Assembly (NCBI GenBank): GCA_009787025.1
Contig: WRGT01000068.1
Span: 1-48,480 of the forward strand
Direction of reading: 5' to 3'
From: Spirochaetota bacterium
GTDB taxonomy: Bacteria; Spirochaetota; UBA4802; UBA5550
Length of the DNA: 48,480 nt
Shown here: positions 32,902-42,579 of the stretch, in pieces
How the letters are laid out: every line of letters starts with the position of its first letter
Numbering within the stretch: position 1 is the stretch's first letter
Made by a program: the position numbers and the translations under genes
The notes under the pieces: generated by a model
Seen by the model: the letters and a program-made list of their open reading frames with translations, nothing else
What the model was told of the DNA's origin: nothing
Database searches by the model: none

Positions 32902-33093
32902 TTTTTCAGGCTATATTTTAGATGATTATTCACATTAATGTTTAGTTGTCACATAAAAAACTTGACGGTTAAATTCCTGTTTTGCTACTTAAGAATTATA
33001 GTGCTTAATAATCGACATTTATAAACATTATCAATAAATAAACGCTAATATAATGATTAAACAAAATAACAAGTCTAAAAAAAGGAATCAAAT

Positions 33094-34209
33094 ATGAGAA
33101 TCGGAATACCAAAAGAGACACGCCCCGGAGAACTCCGTGTTGCCGGAACTCCTGATTTTGTAAAAAAGATGATTAAGAAGGGATTTAAAATCATTGTTGA
33201 ATCCGATGCCGGAGTAAATGCCGGTTTTTCGGATAACGATTTTATTGAATCAGGAGGAGAGATTGCGGACAAAAAGAGCGCTTTCGGCTGTGATATTGTG
33301 ATAAAGATTACGCGTCCTTCAGAGGAAGAGATAGCGCTCTTTAAGAAGGATTCAATATTAATATGTATGATTGAACCATATCTGAACGACGGACTGATAG
33401 ATAAACTCGCAGGCGCAGGCATAAATGCCTTTGCTATGGAACTTATTCCGCGCACATCAAGGGCGCAGTCTATGGATGTACTGTCATCACAGGCTAATAT
33501 TGCAGGTTACAGAGCCGTATTAGAGGCGGCAGCAAACTATCCGAGATTTTTTCCGGTAATGATGACCTCAGCCGGAATGGCTAAAGCAGCCAGACTTATT
33601 GTCCTTGGAGCAGGGGTTGCCGGGTTACAGGCAATAGCAACAGCCCGCAGACTGGGAGCAAATGTTGAAGCATTTGACATACGTCCGGAGGTAAAAGAGC
33701 AGATACTTTCACTTGGCGCTAAATTCATAGAGATAGACGTGGGAGAATCAGGTACCGGAGACGGAGGATATGCAAAAGAGCTGTCCGAAGACGGTAAAAA
33801 GCGGCAGCAGGAACTCCTTATGGAGAAGATCTCCAAAGCGGATATTGTAATTACAACAGCTTTAGTCCCGGGGAAAAAAGCGCCTGTTCTAATTACTGAG
33901 GATGCGGTAAAAAAGATGCGTACAGGTTCGGTTATAGTGGATATGGCTGCTGCGCAAGGCGGGAACTGCCCATTATCCGAAGAGGGAAAAGTAGTAAAAA
34001 AACATGGAGTTACAATTGCAGGAATAGCTAATTATCCTTCACTTGTCGGAGCAGACAGCTCGCTATTTTACGGGAATAATATTATTAATCTCTTGGCTCT
34101 TTTTGCAGTGTCGGATAAAGAGGGCAATGTAAATATAAATTTTAATTTTGAAGACGATATTATTGCAGCGTCTATGATAACGCATAACGGCGTTGTGAGA
34201 ATTAAGTAG
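33094..34209 (+). CDS. pntAA: NAD(P) transhydrogenase subunit alpha part 1
   Basis: A 371-residue soluble NAD(H)-binding subunit (domain I) of the proton-translocating transhydrogenase, which couples hydride transfer between NAD(H) and NADP(H) to the proton gradient. It begins RIGIPKETRPGELRVAGTPD, contains ELIPRTSRAQSMDVLSSQAN and the Rossmann site LIVLGAGVAGLQAIATARRL with FDIRPEVKEQ, and ends near YPSLVGADSSLFYGNNI. It is the split form (alpha1, alpha2, beta), known in Rhodospirillum, Bacteroides and others. AAAGGAA precedes the ATG. Confidence 0.96.
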   Translation: MRIGIPKETRPGELRVAGTPDFVKKMIKKGFKIIVESDAGVNAGFSDNDFIESGGEIADKKSAFGCDIVIKITRPSEEEIALFKKDSILICMIEPYLNDGLIDKLAGAGINAFAMELIPRTSRAQSMDVLSSQANIAGYRAVLEAAANYPRFFPVMMTSAGMAKAARLIVLGAGVAGLQAIATARRLGANVEAFDIRPEVKEQILSLGAKFIEIDVGESGTGDGGYAKELSEDGKKRQQELLMEKISKADIVITTALVPGKKAPVLITEDAVKKMRTGSVIVDMAAAQGGNCPLSEEGKVVKKHGVTIAGIANYPSLVGADSSLFYGNNIINLLALFAVSDKEGNVNINFNFEDDIIAASMITHNGVVRIK

Positions 34210-34235
34210 TGTAAGAATTAAATAGGAGAAAATTT

Positions 34236-34565
34236 ATGGAAATAATTTCAAATATTTCTACACCAATGCTTGGACTCTATGTATTTGTTCTTGCATGTTT
34301 TGTCGGTTACCATGTAATATGGGGTATTACTCCTGCGCTTCATACACCTCTTATGGCTGTTACTAATGCCATCAGCGCTATTGTAATTGTCGGAGCAATA
34401 CTAATCGGCGGATTCTCTAATCCAAGCGTAGAAACAGTCGGCGGTACGGAATTAAATATAATTGAGATCATAGGATTCTTTGCTGTAATAATGGCATCTG
34501 TCAATATATTCGGCGGATTTACAGTAACGAACAGAATGCTTGCCATGTTTAAGAAAAAGAAGTAA
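34236..34565 (+). CDS. pntAB: NAD(P) transhydrogenase subunit alpha part 2
   Basis: A 109-residue membrane subunit with three to four helices ([32 protein letters not shown] and [18 protein letters not shown]). It supplies part of the proton channel (domain II) of the transhydrogenase. Conserved [19 protein letters not shown] and the [11 protein letters not shown] ending are seen. AGGAG precedes its ATG and it lies 26 bases after pntAA and 10 before pntB. Confidence 0.95.
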   Translation: MEIISNISTPMLGLYVFVLACFVGYHVIWGITPALHTPLMAVTNAISAIVIVGAILIGGFSNPSVETVGGTELNIIEIIGFFAVIMASVNIFGGFTVTNRMLAMFKKKK

Positions 34566-34575
34566 GGAGACATAG

Positions 34576-35985
34576 ATGAATTTAAGTAATGATATTTACG
34601 CTCTTATATACCTTGTTGCATCTATACTATTTATATTCGGATTAAAAGGTCTTGCATCTCCAAAAAGCGCAATACTGGGCAATACACTTGCAATGACAGG
34701 TATGGCTATTGCTGTAATAGCAACAGCAATCCACCCTGACGTAACAAGTTATTGGTGGACAATAGCTATGGCTGCAGGCGGCATAATAGGTTATGTAATA
34801 GCAAAAAAAATTACCATGACGTCAATGCCTGAGCTTGTGGCTGCATTCCACAGTCTTGTTGGTCTTGCGGCTGTATTTATTGCCGTAGGTACATACTTTA
34901 AAGATATTAATTTAGGACACATTGAGGCTCTCACTGCCGTTGAATTGTCGCTTGGGAGCGCAATCGGCGCATTGACATTTTCAGGTTCTGTTATTGCATT
35001 TGGCAAATTAAAAGGAACATTTAAATTCCCCTTATTCTCATCTAATCCGGTAAAATTTCCCGGGCAGCATTTTGTTAATCTGATAATGATTCTTGGCATT
35101 ATCGGGCTATGCGTTTATTTTTCAATAAACAGCGATTCCCTTGAGGCATTCCTTATCCTTACTGCTATAGCATTTATACTTGGAGTGACAATGATAATCC
35201 CAATAGGTGGAGCGGATATGCCTGTTGTAGTATCAATGCTCAACTCGTATTCGGGGTGGGCTGCATCAGCTACAGGTTTTACTCTTAATAACAATCTCCT
35301 TATACTTACAGGCGCTCTTGTAGGATCAAGCGGCGCTATTTTGTCATACATTATGTGTAAGGCAATGAACCGTTCATTTATCAGTGTAATACTTGGCGGT
35401 TTTGGAGGCGAGAGCGCCGACAGCAGCGATGATACACAGGTAAAGAAAAACTACAAGTCTGCCGGGTCAGAAGATGTTGCATATATGATGGAGAACTCAT
35501 CTAAGGTAATAATAGTTCCCGGATATGGAATGGCTGTCTCACAGGCGCAGCATACGGTTAAGGACCTCTGGCAGTCTCTGTCGGATAAAGGCGTGGAGGT
35601 TAAATTTGCCATACATCCTGTCGCAGGCAGGATGCCGGGTCACATGAATGTTCTCCTTGCCGAAGCCGATATACCCTACGATGTTGTACTTGAAATGGAT
35701 GAGGTGAACAGCGAATTTCCGACTTATGATGTTGCGCTCATTATCGGAGCTAATGACATTGTTAATCCCGACGCTCTTACAAATAAATCATCTCCGCTCT
35801 ATGGAATGCCGATACTTGAGGTTCATAAAGCCATGCAGGTCTTTATCTGTAAGCGTTCTATGAATGCAGGTTATGCGGGAGTTGATAACAGTCTGTTCTA
35901 CTATGAAAATGCGTCAATGGTCTTTGGCGATGCCAAGCAGACTATTCAGACAATAGTTAATGCTATAAAAGGTACGGGGCATTAA
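34576..35985 (+). CDS. pntB: NAD(P) transhydrogenase subunit beta
   Basis: A 469-residue subunit with nine or so membrane helices (to about 275) and a cytoplasmic NADP(H)-binding domain III (about 285-469). Domain III motifs: VIIVPGYGMAVSQAQHTVKD (NADP-binding), FAIHPVAGRMPGHMNVLLAEA, LIIGANDIVNPDA and IFICKRSMNAGYAGVDNSLF-like (here VFICKRSMNAGYAGVDN). With pntAA and pntAB it forms a complete enzyme that makes NADPH at the expense of the proton gradient. Confidence 0.97.
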   Translation: MNLSNDIYALIYLVASILFIFGLKGLASPKSAILGNTLAMTGMAIAVIATAIHPDVTSYWWTIAMAAGGIIGYVIAKKITMTSMPELVAAFHSLVGLAAVFIAVGTYFKDINLGHIEALTAVELSLGSAIGALTFSGSVIAFGKLKGTFKFPLFSSNPVKFPGQHFVNLIMILGIIGLCVYFSINSDSLEAFLILTAIAFILGVTMIIPIGGADMPVVVSMLNSYSGWAASATGFTLNNNLLILTGALVGSSGAILSYIMCKAMNRSFISVILGGFGGESADSSDDTQVKKNYKSAGSEDVAYMMENSSKVIIVPGYGMAVSQAQHTVKDLWQSLSDKGVEVKFAIHPVAGRMPGHMNVLLAEADIPYDVVLEMDEVNSEFPTYDVALIIGANDIVNPDALTNKSSPLYGMPILEVHKAMQVFICKRSMNAGYAGVDNSLFYYENASMVFGDAKQTIQTIVNAIKGTGH

Positions 35986-36019
35986 GGTTGGTGAAGGATT
36001 AGAAATTATAGAATAAAGT

Positions 36020-36051
36020 CTGTAAGGACAAAAAAACTTTTGTCTTTACAG
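36020..36051 (+). terminator. Stem-loop after pntB
   Basis: CTGTAAGGACAAAA (36020-36033) pairs with TTTTGTCTTTACAG (36038-36051) with one G-U pair and a 4-base loop. It lies 35 bases after the pntB stop. No U-tract follows the stem, but the inner A/U pairs could serve; a 3'-end hairpin is the likely role. Confidence 0.5.
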
Positions 36052-36185
36052 AACAATTATCATATCATTACAAATATCTCATAGGAAGTCTATTTTGCAA
36101 AGAATTTTCCACACTCCCGATTAAGAGAGATTAAACAATCATTACTTCTTTTGTGATAAATGTATTGTAATTCTGACATGTATTA

Positions 36186-36581
36186 CTATCTTTTTATTTT
36201 AGCTTTCAATACTTCGTCTTTAAATCCTTTACTGAAAGTAAACTTAGGCGCTATACTTGCTTTCTTTGCTGCTATTGTAATTTCCTCTCCGGTAATAGGA
36301 TTTCTCCCTTTCCTCGCCTTAGTTGCAGGTTTAACCTTTGCATAGATTTTACCTATTTTACCTAATGGAACTCTCTCGCCTTTAAGCACTCCCGATTCTA
36401 TTAAATTAATAACTATTTCAAGAATCTCCTTAGCCTCTTTTTTTGAAATTTCCTTTACAGCTGCAAGATAATCTGCCATTGAATTTAAGGTATAACTTTC
36501 CGGTAATAACACACGGTTTTTTCCCGGTGTAGTTTTTTCTGAATTTTGCTTAACCTTATTAGAAATTGATTCTTTTGCCAT
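36186..36581 (-). CDS. HU/IHF-family DNA-binding protein
   Basis: A 131-residue nucleoid protein. The HU core runs from about 33 to 125: YLAAVKEISKKEAKEILEIV, GERVPLGKIGKI and the signature KARKGRNPITGEEITIAAKK, with the Pro that intercalates DNA (NPITG). A 30-residue Lys/Ser-rich N-terminal extension (AKESISNKVKQNSEKTTPGK) precedes it, which typical HU proteins (about 90 residues) lack. Such extensions may add DNA contacts. AAGGATATGAT precedes the ATG. Its 240-base upstream region has no feature I can name. Confidence 0.9.
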   Translation of the reverse strand: MAKESISNKVKQNSEKTTPGKNRVLLPESYTLNSMADYLAAVKEISKKEAKEILEIVINLIESGVLKGERVPLGKIGKIYAKVKPATKARKGRNPITGEEITIAAKKASIAPKFTFSKGFKDEVLKAKIKR

Positions 36582-36825
36582 ATCATATCCTTATTTAATT
36601 AAATATTTTGATGATTTTAAGACTTTATATATTCAATGTCGGAAAGTTAAATAACTCCGGCTGAATAATTCTTTTATAAAACTATTTTCAATAAAAAAAA
36701 TGAGATGAAATTGAAACTATAACAACATTAATGTTAATATTATAATTATTTTTAGTATTTCTTAACGCTTTCGCACCTTAGTTTTCGCTCAATAATATGT
36801 CAGGCTCAGCGTAATCAGTTACATT

Positions 36826-37377
36826 TTAATAGAACTTAACCTCTTGATTATCAAGAAACAATTTTGAAATAGCGCTGTCGCCGTTATCCGAAATAGAGAC
36901 TTCAACTGAAACATTATCTAAACTCTTTTCAATTATCTTCCCCTCTCCCTGCGGAACAAAATAACTCTCCACGCCATATTTAACTCTCAGTTCGTCAACG
37001 TCAGCCCATTTAACTCTGCCTCTGATTACAGTTGAATATTTCTGTTTAAGCTCGGCAAGGTTGTCGGATACGGCAGCTATATTACAATGCCGGTCATTTG
37101 CTCTTAGTCTAAGCGCAACATAAATATCCTTTCCTTCAAGATTGGCAATATCCTTTAAATTGGATTTTGAAATTATATCATGTTCTATTGTTGAAATTTC
37201 ATAGTTAAGATTAACATAATCGCCGCTGAATAGGGAGCGCGGATCTATTGGCTCGCATTTTAGCAACACCTTAGCGCCATTGGCAAGCAGCAACTCCTGT
37301 TTGGCAATCATAAAGACAAGTACAAATAGCTGCGCCGCTACAATTACAGGGAATAAAATTTTTTGGTATGGTCTCAT
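36826..37377 (-). CDS. GDYXXLXY-domain membrane protein
   Basis: A 183-residue protein with one N-terminal membrane segment (about 8-27) and an external domain carrying the family motif SGDYVNLNYEI. GDYXXLXY proteins are usually encoded next to DUF2157 or DUF4401 membrane proteins, as here; their role is unknown. The start is the ATG at 37377, which overlaps the stop of the DUF2157 gene (ATGA); GGGAG sits 7 bases upstream inside that gene. The C-terminus is acidic and beta-rich. Confidence 0.85.
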   Translation of the reverse strand: MRPYQKILFPVIVAAQLFVLVFMIAKQELLLANGAKVLLKCEPIDPRSLFSGDYVNLNYEISTIEHDIISKSNLKDIANLEGKDIYVALRLRANDRHCNIAAVSDNLAELKQKYSTVIRGRVKWADVDELRVKYGVESYFVPQGEGKIIEKSLDNVSVEVSISDNGDSAISKLFLDNQEVKFY

Positions 37378-39827
37378 ATTTTTTTCTCCCATTTATCTTC
37401 ACCAGATGTTTTAATGATCTTTGAAATATCACCCCTTTTCTTCTCTAATAAGTATCCGCCTGCAAGACCTATGATCCCTGTTATAATGAACAGTAATGAT
37501 CCTGAAAACATATCCCAAAAGAGGTCAAAGTATCTTGTTAAGATATGGATAACTATTGCGGCTGTTGCAAAATTAAGCAATAGCTTTGATTTAATAATTG
37601 AACTATAGTACATATATACAGCCGAAATAATTAAAAGCAGAAGATTAAATGTAAAGGAGTAAACCTCCCATGGGATACGGGCATCAGCAGTAAGTAATAT
37701 AACCCCGGAAGATATAAATATAATCAGCGATAGATATAAAATTATTCTATCCTTTTTTATCATCTTTAATAAAATAGAATATAGAATAACAGATAGAGCT
37801 AAAAATATAAATGTCATCTCAATGACAACAGGCTGCGCCTCAAAAATAGATCTCTGCGCTTCAACCCTGAAAGAGGCAAGATAGACTGAAATCCAAACCG
37901 CTGCTGCGCATATTACGTCAAGAATATTCACAGGAAAATATCTTCCTCTATCAGAAAGCATTTTATCTGCAAGTTTATTTATGAGAAAGCATATAATTAC
38001 AAGGAGTATAAAACCGATCAAATAGGCTAACTTAAACTGCTTATCATCATAAGAGAGAAATATAAATCCGGCGCCTTTAATAACTATTAGACCTATTGCA
38101 AAGATAAAGGCAAAAATATTTTCAAACGACTTTCCTTCAAAGAACAGATATGAATAAAATAGAAGTAAGAAAATAAAACCTATAGCAGCAAGGTGAAGAG
38201 TTATCATCCTTGTTGCCGTATGATGAAACGGTAGAAAAAATACCAACAGTCCTAAAAATAGTACCGGCGCTGCAAATATAATACTCTCATTTCTCTTTTT
38301 TAAGATTAAGAAAGATAATCCGGCTAATGCAGCGACAGACAAAACTATATATTCTATGGAACAATTTTTTATAATACCAAAGTTTATGAGTGACGGCATA
38401 TTGGTCATGTTCATTGGCCATGAAATTAAAATAAAAGGTATTGATAAAGAAAACCATCCGAATACATTAAAGATTCTCCCTGCGTTTTTCAATAGTTCGT
38501 GATTCGTCATGATCTTTCCATATATTATAAGAAAAGCTGCAAGAGGGAATTGCATCATTATCATACAAAGAACATCAGCTTCTTCTCCTATTAATATTGT
38601 ATCAGCAATGCCTATTGTAAAGTAATAGTAAAAATATATAAATGAAACGGCTGAAATCATAATACCTAACGGATCCTTTTCAATGTAAAAAATTATTGCA
38701 AGGACAGTCAGCGGGATGGCATACCAATATGCCGTAGCAGGAGTTAATATTGCGCTGCTCCACAAAAAAAACAGAAAAGCTGAAAAATAGCAGCCATATT
38801 TATCTCTTATCAGCAGGGACACTATGAGTACAGCAGATCCCCATATAATAATACTCAATGAACTTTCCGGCTGAAAATTAACTAATTTGTAGAACGGAAT
38901 TAAATAGAATATCCATCCTGTAATTAAAAAAACAGTTCCGGCATTATTGAGATCCGAGTTCTTCCTTAATTCTTTTCCGAATTTATTCATAAGTAAGCCG
39001 GCAATTATAAAACCTGTAATCATCAAATATCCGACATAGCCGTTAGCTGCATAATGATTTATCCAAAAAATCGAAAGCTGCAAACAATAGACACTAAACA
39101 GAATAGAGGAAGCGGTTACGCCCCTATACTCTTTAATCTTAAAACTAAACCATAGGGTAAGTATTACGGGAATACCGAAAATATATGCAGCATTAGCAAA
39201 ATAGAAATATTCCCACATATCCCATATTACAAATAGCAGCATTGAAAGAACCAGACTATATTTTTCACGCATTAATACTGCCATCGCATAAGCGCCTATT
39301 GCCCATGCAAGAAGTCCGTTTGCAGGATGGGAACTTATGTGATATATCTGCGCAACAAGCATTATGCCGGTACCATAAGAGATAATACCGAGCAGAAGGA
39401 GAGATCTGCCGATAAGGAGAGAGCTGTCAATAACAGATCTGTCAGTAATCGAAGATTTTCTTTTTGCTTGCAGAAAATAGTATGCGCCGCCATATAGGGC
39501 TATGATCACAAAAAATATTTGAATAAGCTTAAAAACAGGGGGCATTTTTCTCCAATTTGAAGCATAAAAAATTATTATACCCACTGAGAGTGATAATACT
39601 GCCAAGCCTATTATTACTCTGGCAAAATTTATATTATCTTTAATATCAGATTTTTTTTCTGCAGCAGCGCTATCCTTTAATGCAGGTTGTTTTGGCGGAT
39701 CTTCTTCAGCCGGAGCAGAATAAAGATTCTCTATTTTTATCTTCTGAGATGAGGTAATTATCCCACGATCAACCCATTCTTTTAATTCTTTAAATAGCTG
39801 TTGTATAAATTCAGTATTTTTAAGCAT
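37374..39827 (-). CDS. DUF2157-family polytopic membrane protein
   Basis: An 817-residue membrane protein. The N-terminal 45 residues form the DUF2157 start (FIQQLFKELKEWVDRGIITSSQKIKIENLY), followed by an acidic/proline linker and then more than 20 predicted membrane helices, beginning with FARVIIGLAVLSLSVGIIIFY near residue 70. The helices occur in repeated pairs with INHYAANGYVGYL-like loops, suggesting internal duplication. Function is unknown. The downstream GDYXXLXY gene overlaps its stop, so the two are surely co-translated and likely form a complex. Confidence 0.85.
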   Translation of the reverse strand: MLKNTEFIQQLFKELKEWVDRGIITSSQKIKIENLYSAPAEEDPPKQPALKDSAAAEKKSDIKDNINFARVIIGLAVLSLSVGIIIFYASNWRKMPPVFKLIQIFFVIIALYGGAYYFLQAKRKSSITDRSVIDSSLLIGRSLLLLGIISYGTGIMLVAQIYHISSHPANGLLAWAIGAYAMAVLMREKYSLVLSMLLFVIWDMWEYFYFANAAYIFGIPVILTLWFSFKIKEYRGVTASSILFSVYCLQLSIFWINHYAANGYVGYLMITGFIIAGLLMNKFGKELRKNSDLNNAGTVFLITGWIFYLIPFYKLVNFQPESSLSIIIWGSAVLIVSLLIRDKYGCYFSAFLFFLWSSAILTPATAYWYAIPLTVLAIIFYIEKDPLGIMISAVSFIYFYYYFTIGIADTILIGEEADVLCMIMMQFPLAAFLIIYGKIMTNHELLKNAGRIFNVFGWFSLSIPFILISWPMNMTNMPSLINFGIIKNCSIEYIVLSVAALAGLSFLILKKRNESIIFAAPVLFLGLLVFFLPFHHTATRMITLHLAAIGFIFLLLFYSYLFFEGKSFENIFAFIFAIGLIVIKGAGFIFLSYDDKQFKLAYLIGFILLVIICFLINKLADKMLSDRGRYFPVNILDVICAAAVWISVYLASFRVEAQRSIFEAQPVVIEMTFIFLALSVILYSILLKMIKKDRIILYLSLIIFISSGVILLTADARIPWEVYSFTFNLLLLIISAVYMYYSSIIKSKLLLNFATAAIVIHILTRYFDLFWDMFSGSLLFIITGIIGLAGGYLLEKKRGDISKIIKTSGEDKWEKKI

Positions 39828-40091
39828 TTATTACACCAAAATTATTGTTTATAATTATCTATAATTTTCATAATATTAAATAAATTATATTTCTATTTTT
39901 TAGTAGACATAATTTGATAGAGCTCTTTAAATATATCAAGAAGTTTATTAAATATAATCTTTTTATATAAAACTTAAGATTGAATATAAGAATGACGACC
40001 TTTATATAGAAGGAAACACTTAACTCTATAATTGAGTTATTTATTATTAATTATTGACAGGAATTTCAATACTTCAATTAGAATAAAATTC

Positions 40092-41324
40092 ATGAAAGAA
40101 AATAAACTACAAAAAACATCCATATTAAAAAATTTACCAATATTCCAAGGTTTAACAGATAAGGAATTAGCTGTAATTACTAAAATTATAAAACCAATGA
40201 CTTTTGAGTATGGAGAAATAGTTATAAGCGAAGGAGAAAAAGGAGATTCTCTATTTATAGTGATGGATGGTTCTGTTGAAGTATTAAGAGAAAGCGGAGA
40301 TAGTGATAATATCAGTCTTGGCATATTAACTGAAGGAGCTTATTTTGGCGAGCTGTCATTATTTGATGATTATCTGCGTTCGGCAACTGTAAAAGCGCTT
40401 GAATATACTCTTTTTTTCACTATAACAAGAAAAGATTTTACGACTATCTTTGAAAAACATCAGAGAATCAAGAATATCATTTACAAGAACACGATCTCTG
40501 AAACTTTCAGCAGATTCAGGGAAGTTTCGGAGAATTTCACTTTTTCGCAAAACCACCTTAGAACAAAAAATAAAGTTATCAATGAGATAAATCAGGATTT
40601 ACAAACTGCAGCTGAAATTCAGGAATATTTTATAATGACCGAAGATAGCGATGAAATAAATTCCATGAAAGGAATAAGGCGTTCGTTTATGTATCTTCCG
40701 GCAAAAGCTATAGGCGGTGATTTTATAAGCACAAAAAATGATAATTATGGGAATATATGCGCTATTATTGCTGATGTCGAAGGAAAAGGTATAAGCGCTT
40801 CTCTTGTTACCGGAGTTCTGAAGAGTGCATTTTCATTTCTCGTTCAAGATTGCGGAAATCAACCTGACATCTTGATGTCTAAACTTAATAATCATCTATG
40901 CAATGTGCTAAATAGACTTTATGCAACATGTTATTATGCTTATATTAATATAACAAATAACACGGTAAGTTTTTCAAAGGCGGGGCACCCTCATCCATTA
41001 TTTTGGCGCTCAAAGGAAGAAAAATTTGAAACAATAATGATTAAAGGTCAATTGCTTGGTTTGAATAAAGATGCGGAATATAATACAAAGACTTATGCAT
41101 TAGACAAAGGGGACAAGATACTTTTTTACACTGATGGAATAATAGAAGAAAGAAAAGATGATGCTGAAATGCTTGGTGAAGAATATCTTGAAAAATGTTT
41201 TAAGAGAGCTATTGCTCAAAAGCCGGATTCTATTTTAGACGATATAATTTTAAAATTGAACGCTTATACTCAAAAAGACGTTTATGAAGATGATATAACA
41301 CTTCTTCTTTATGAGTTTGATTGA
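40092..41324 (+). CDS. cNMP-binding-domain SpoIIE-type PP2C phosphatase
   Basis: A 410-residue cytoplasmic regulator. Residues about 15-125 form a cyclic-nucleotide-binding domain with GEKGDSLFIVMDGSVEV and the phosphate cassette GELSLFDDYLRSATV (Arg96). After a helical linker (QDLQTAAEIQEYF) comes the SpoIIE/PP2C domain: AIGGDFIS (metal Asp210), IADVEGKGISAS, AGHPHPLFW, LFYTDGIIEE and EDDITLLLYE, all metal-binding acids retained. Such enzymes dephosphorylate anti-sigma-factor antagonists; here cAMP or cGMP may gate activity. The ATG at 40092 is preferred over an upstream TTG, which adds a poor N-terminus. The HATPase gene follows 70 bases later. Confidence 0.9.
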   Translation: MKENKLQKTSILKNLPIFQGLTDKELAVITKIIKPMTFEYGEIVISEGEKGDSLFIVMDGSVEVLRESGDSDNISLGILTEGAYFGELSLFDDYLRSATVKALEYTLFFTITRKDFTTIFEKHQRIKNIIYKNTISETFSRFREVSENFTFSQNHLRTKNKVINEINQDLQTAAEIQEYFIMTEDSDEINSMKGIRRSFMYLPAKAIGGDFISTKNDNYGNICAIIADVEGKGISASLVTGVLKSAFSFLVQDCGNQPDILMSKLNNHLCNVLNRLYATCYYAYINITNNTVSFSKAGHPHPLFWRSKEEKFETIMIKGQLLGLNKDAEYNTKTYALDKGDKILFYTDGIIEERKDDAEMLGEEYLEKCFKRAIAQKPDSILDDIILKLNAYTQKDVYEDDITLLLYEFD

Positions 41325-41394
41325 TTATTAATAAAAAATTCTATATTTGCATGATTATAAAAGTAGTGTTTCAGGAGTATGATGGAGATGATTT

Positions 41395-42486
41395 ATGTTC
41401 GTCGATATGAGAAAAACATTTAAAGAAATACTAATTAATTCCTTAAATACTCAGCAGATGAATTACTTAGGTACGCTTTCTGACAGTTCATTTGATATAT
41501 ACAGCAAATCCGGCTGTACTCCAACAACGCCAATACAAGAACAAACAGCTGCGGATATTCTATTAGATCATTTTAAAGATGATGACGATATTATACGCTT
41601 ATTTTCAATAATGCTTCGCAATGAGGGAGAACATTTCCATAACAATGACCTGACAATATGGGGCAGAGATGATTTTATATCTTTCCTTAAACGTGATAAA
41701 TGGATATATGATCAAGACCTGAAGGTTTTTTTACACGATCCCTTCGCTGAGCGTGAGACAAACTTTTTTAAAGATATCCAAACAATTGATTTGCGCTATG
41801 ATATTGATATAGATAAACAAATAGATACAATTAGTACTGCAAGTACAGAAATGAGTACTCAAGATGCAGAGTGGAGTATTACTGCAAAACTTTACGATCT
41901 TGACGCTCATATTGAAGAATCTGTAAAGAAAATAATAGATCTTCTACTTTCTCAACAGCTTCAGCCATTAAAAAGAGTGGTATTTTTCTGTCTTAAAGAA
42001 TTAGCAATTAATGCGGGTAAAGCAAATTACAAACTACTCTTTGAAAAATATTTCGCATCGAAGCTTGGAGTTTTGCCAAATGAAGACTATAATACATTTC
42101 TTGAACTATTCAAGGAAGAGATTTCAAAAAACGGGAACAAAAATCTTTTAGAATTAGCTAAAAAAGATGATCAATATTATACTATTACTTTTCAATCTAC
42201 AGTTGATTCAATCAAAATTTGGGTTACAAATACACGCCATATCACTTTGATAGAAAAGGCTCGGATACTGAAGAAAATTTCTCCTGAAAATTTTGATGAT
42301 GATTATTTTTTTTATGACGACATCAATAAAGAAGGAGCCGGTCTTGGTCTTAATCTAATAATAAATATTTTAAGACAATATACAAGCGATCCTCATCCTC
42401 TAAAGGGCGTATTTTATGATGATTTTATAAAGATGGGATTTGAGCTTAAGTATCCTAATATCAAAATAAAATCTTACACAGAATAG
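41395..42486 (+). CDS. HATPase-domain regulatory protein next to SpoIIE phosphatase
   Basis: A 363-residue cytoplasmic protein. The N-terminal half (about 1-180) is unassigned and acidic. From about 190 a GHKL-type ATP-binding fold is visible: N box in CLKELAINAGKANYKLLF (about 198-214), a central beta part (YYTITFQSTVDSIKIWVTN) and the G box KEGAGLGLNLIINIL (about 312-326). No phosphorylatable His region is seen, so it is not a standard sensor kinase; it may be an anti-sigma-like or serine-kinase partner. GGAG lies 7 bases before the ATG. Position after the SpoIIE-type gene suggests a kinase/phosphatase switch. Confidence 0.75.
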   Translation: MFVDMRKTFKEILINSLNTQQMNYLGTLSDSSFDIYSKSGCTPTTPIQEQTAADILLDHFKDDDDIIRLFSIMLRNEGEHFHNNDLTIWGRDDFISFLKRDKWIYDQDLKVFLHDPFAERETNFFKDIQTIDLRYDIDIDKQIDTISTASTEMSTQDAEWSITAKLYDLDAHIEESVKKIIDLLLSQQLQPLKRVVFFCLKELAINAGKANYKLLFEKYFASKLGVLPNEDYNTFLELFKEEISKNGNKNLLELAKKDDQYYTITFQSTVDSIKIWVTNTRHITLIEKARILKKISPENFDDDYFFYDDINKEGAGLGLNLIINILRQYTSDPHPLKGVFYDDFIKMGFELKYPNIKIKSYTE

Positions 42487-42579
42487 ATAGAGATTATTAC
42501 AGATAAAATTATAAAATTCAAATTTAAGCGATTTTTTAAATTTTTAATGTTCTAATATAATAAAATAAGGAGAAGAGCT

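Noticed and set aside
41395-42486. Ordinary sensor histidine kinase
   Set aside because: The ATP-binding N and G boxes are present, but no membrane segment, PAS domain or His-containing dimerisation helix is seen.
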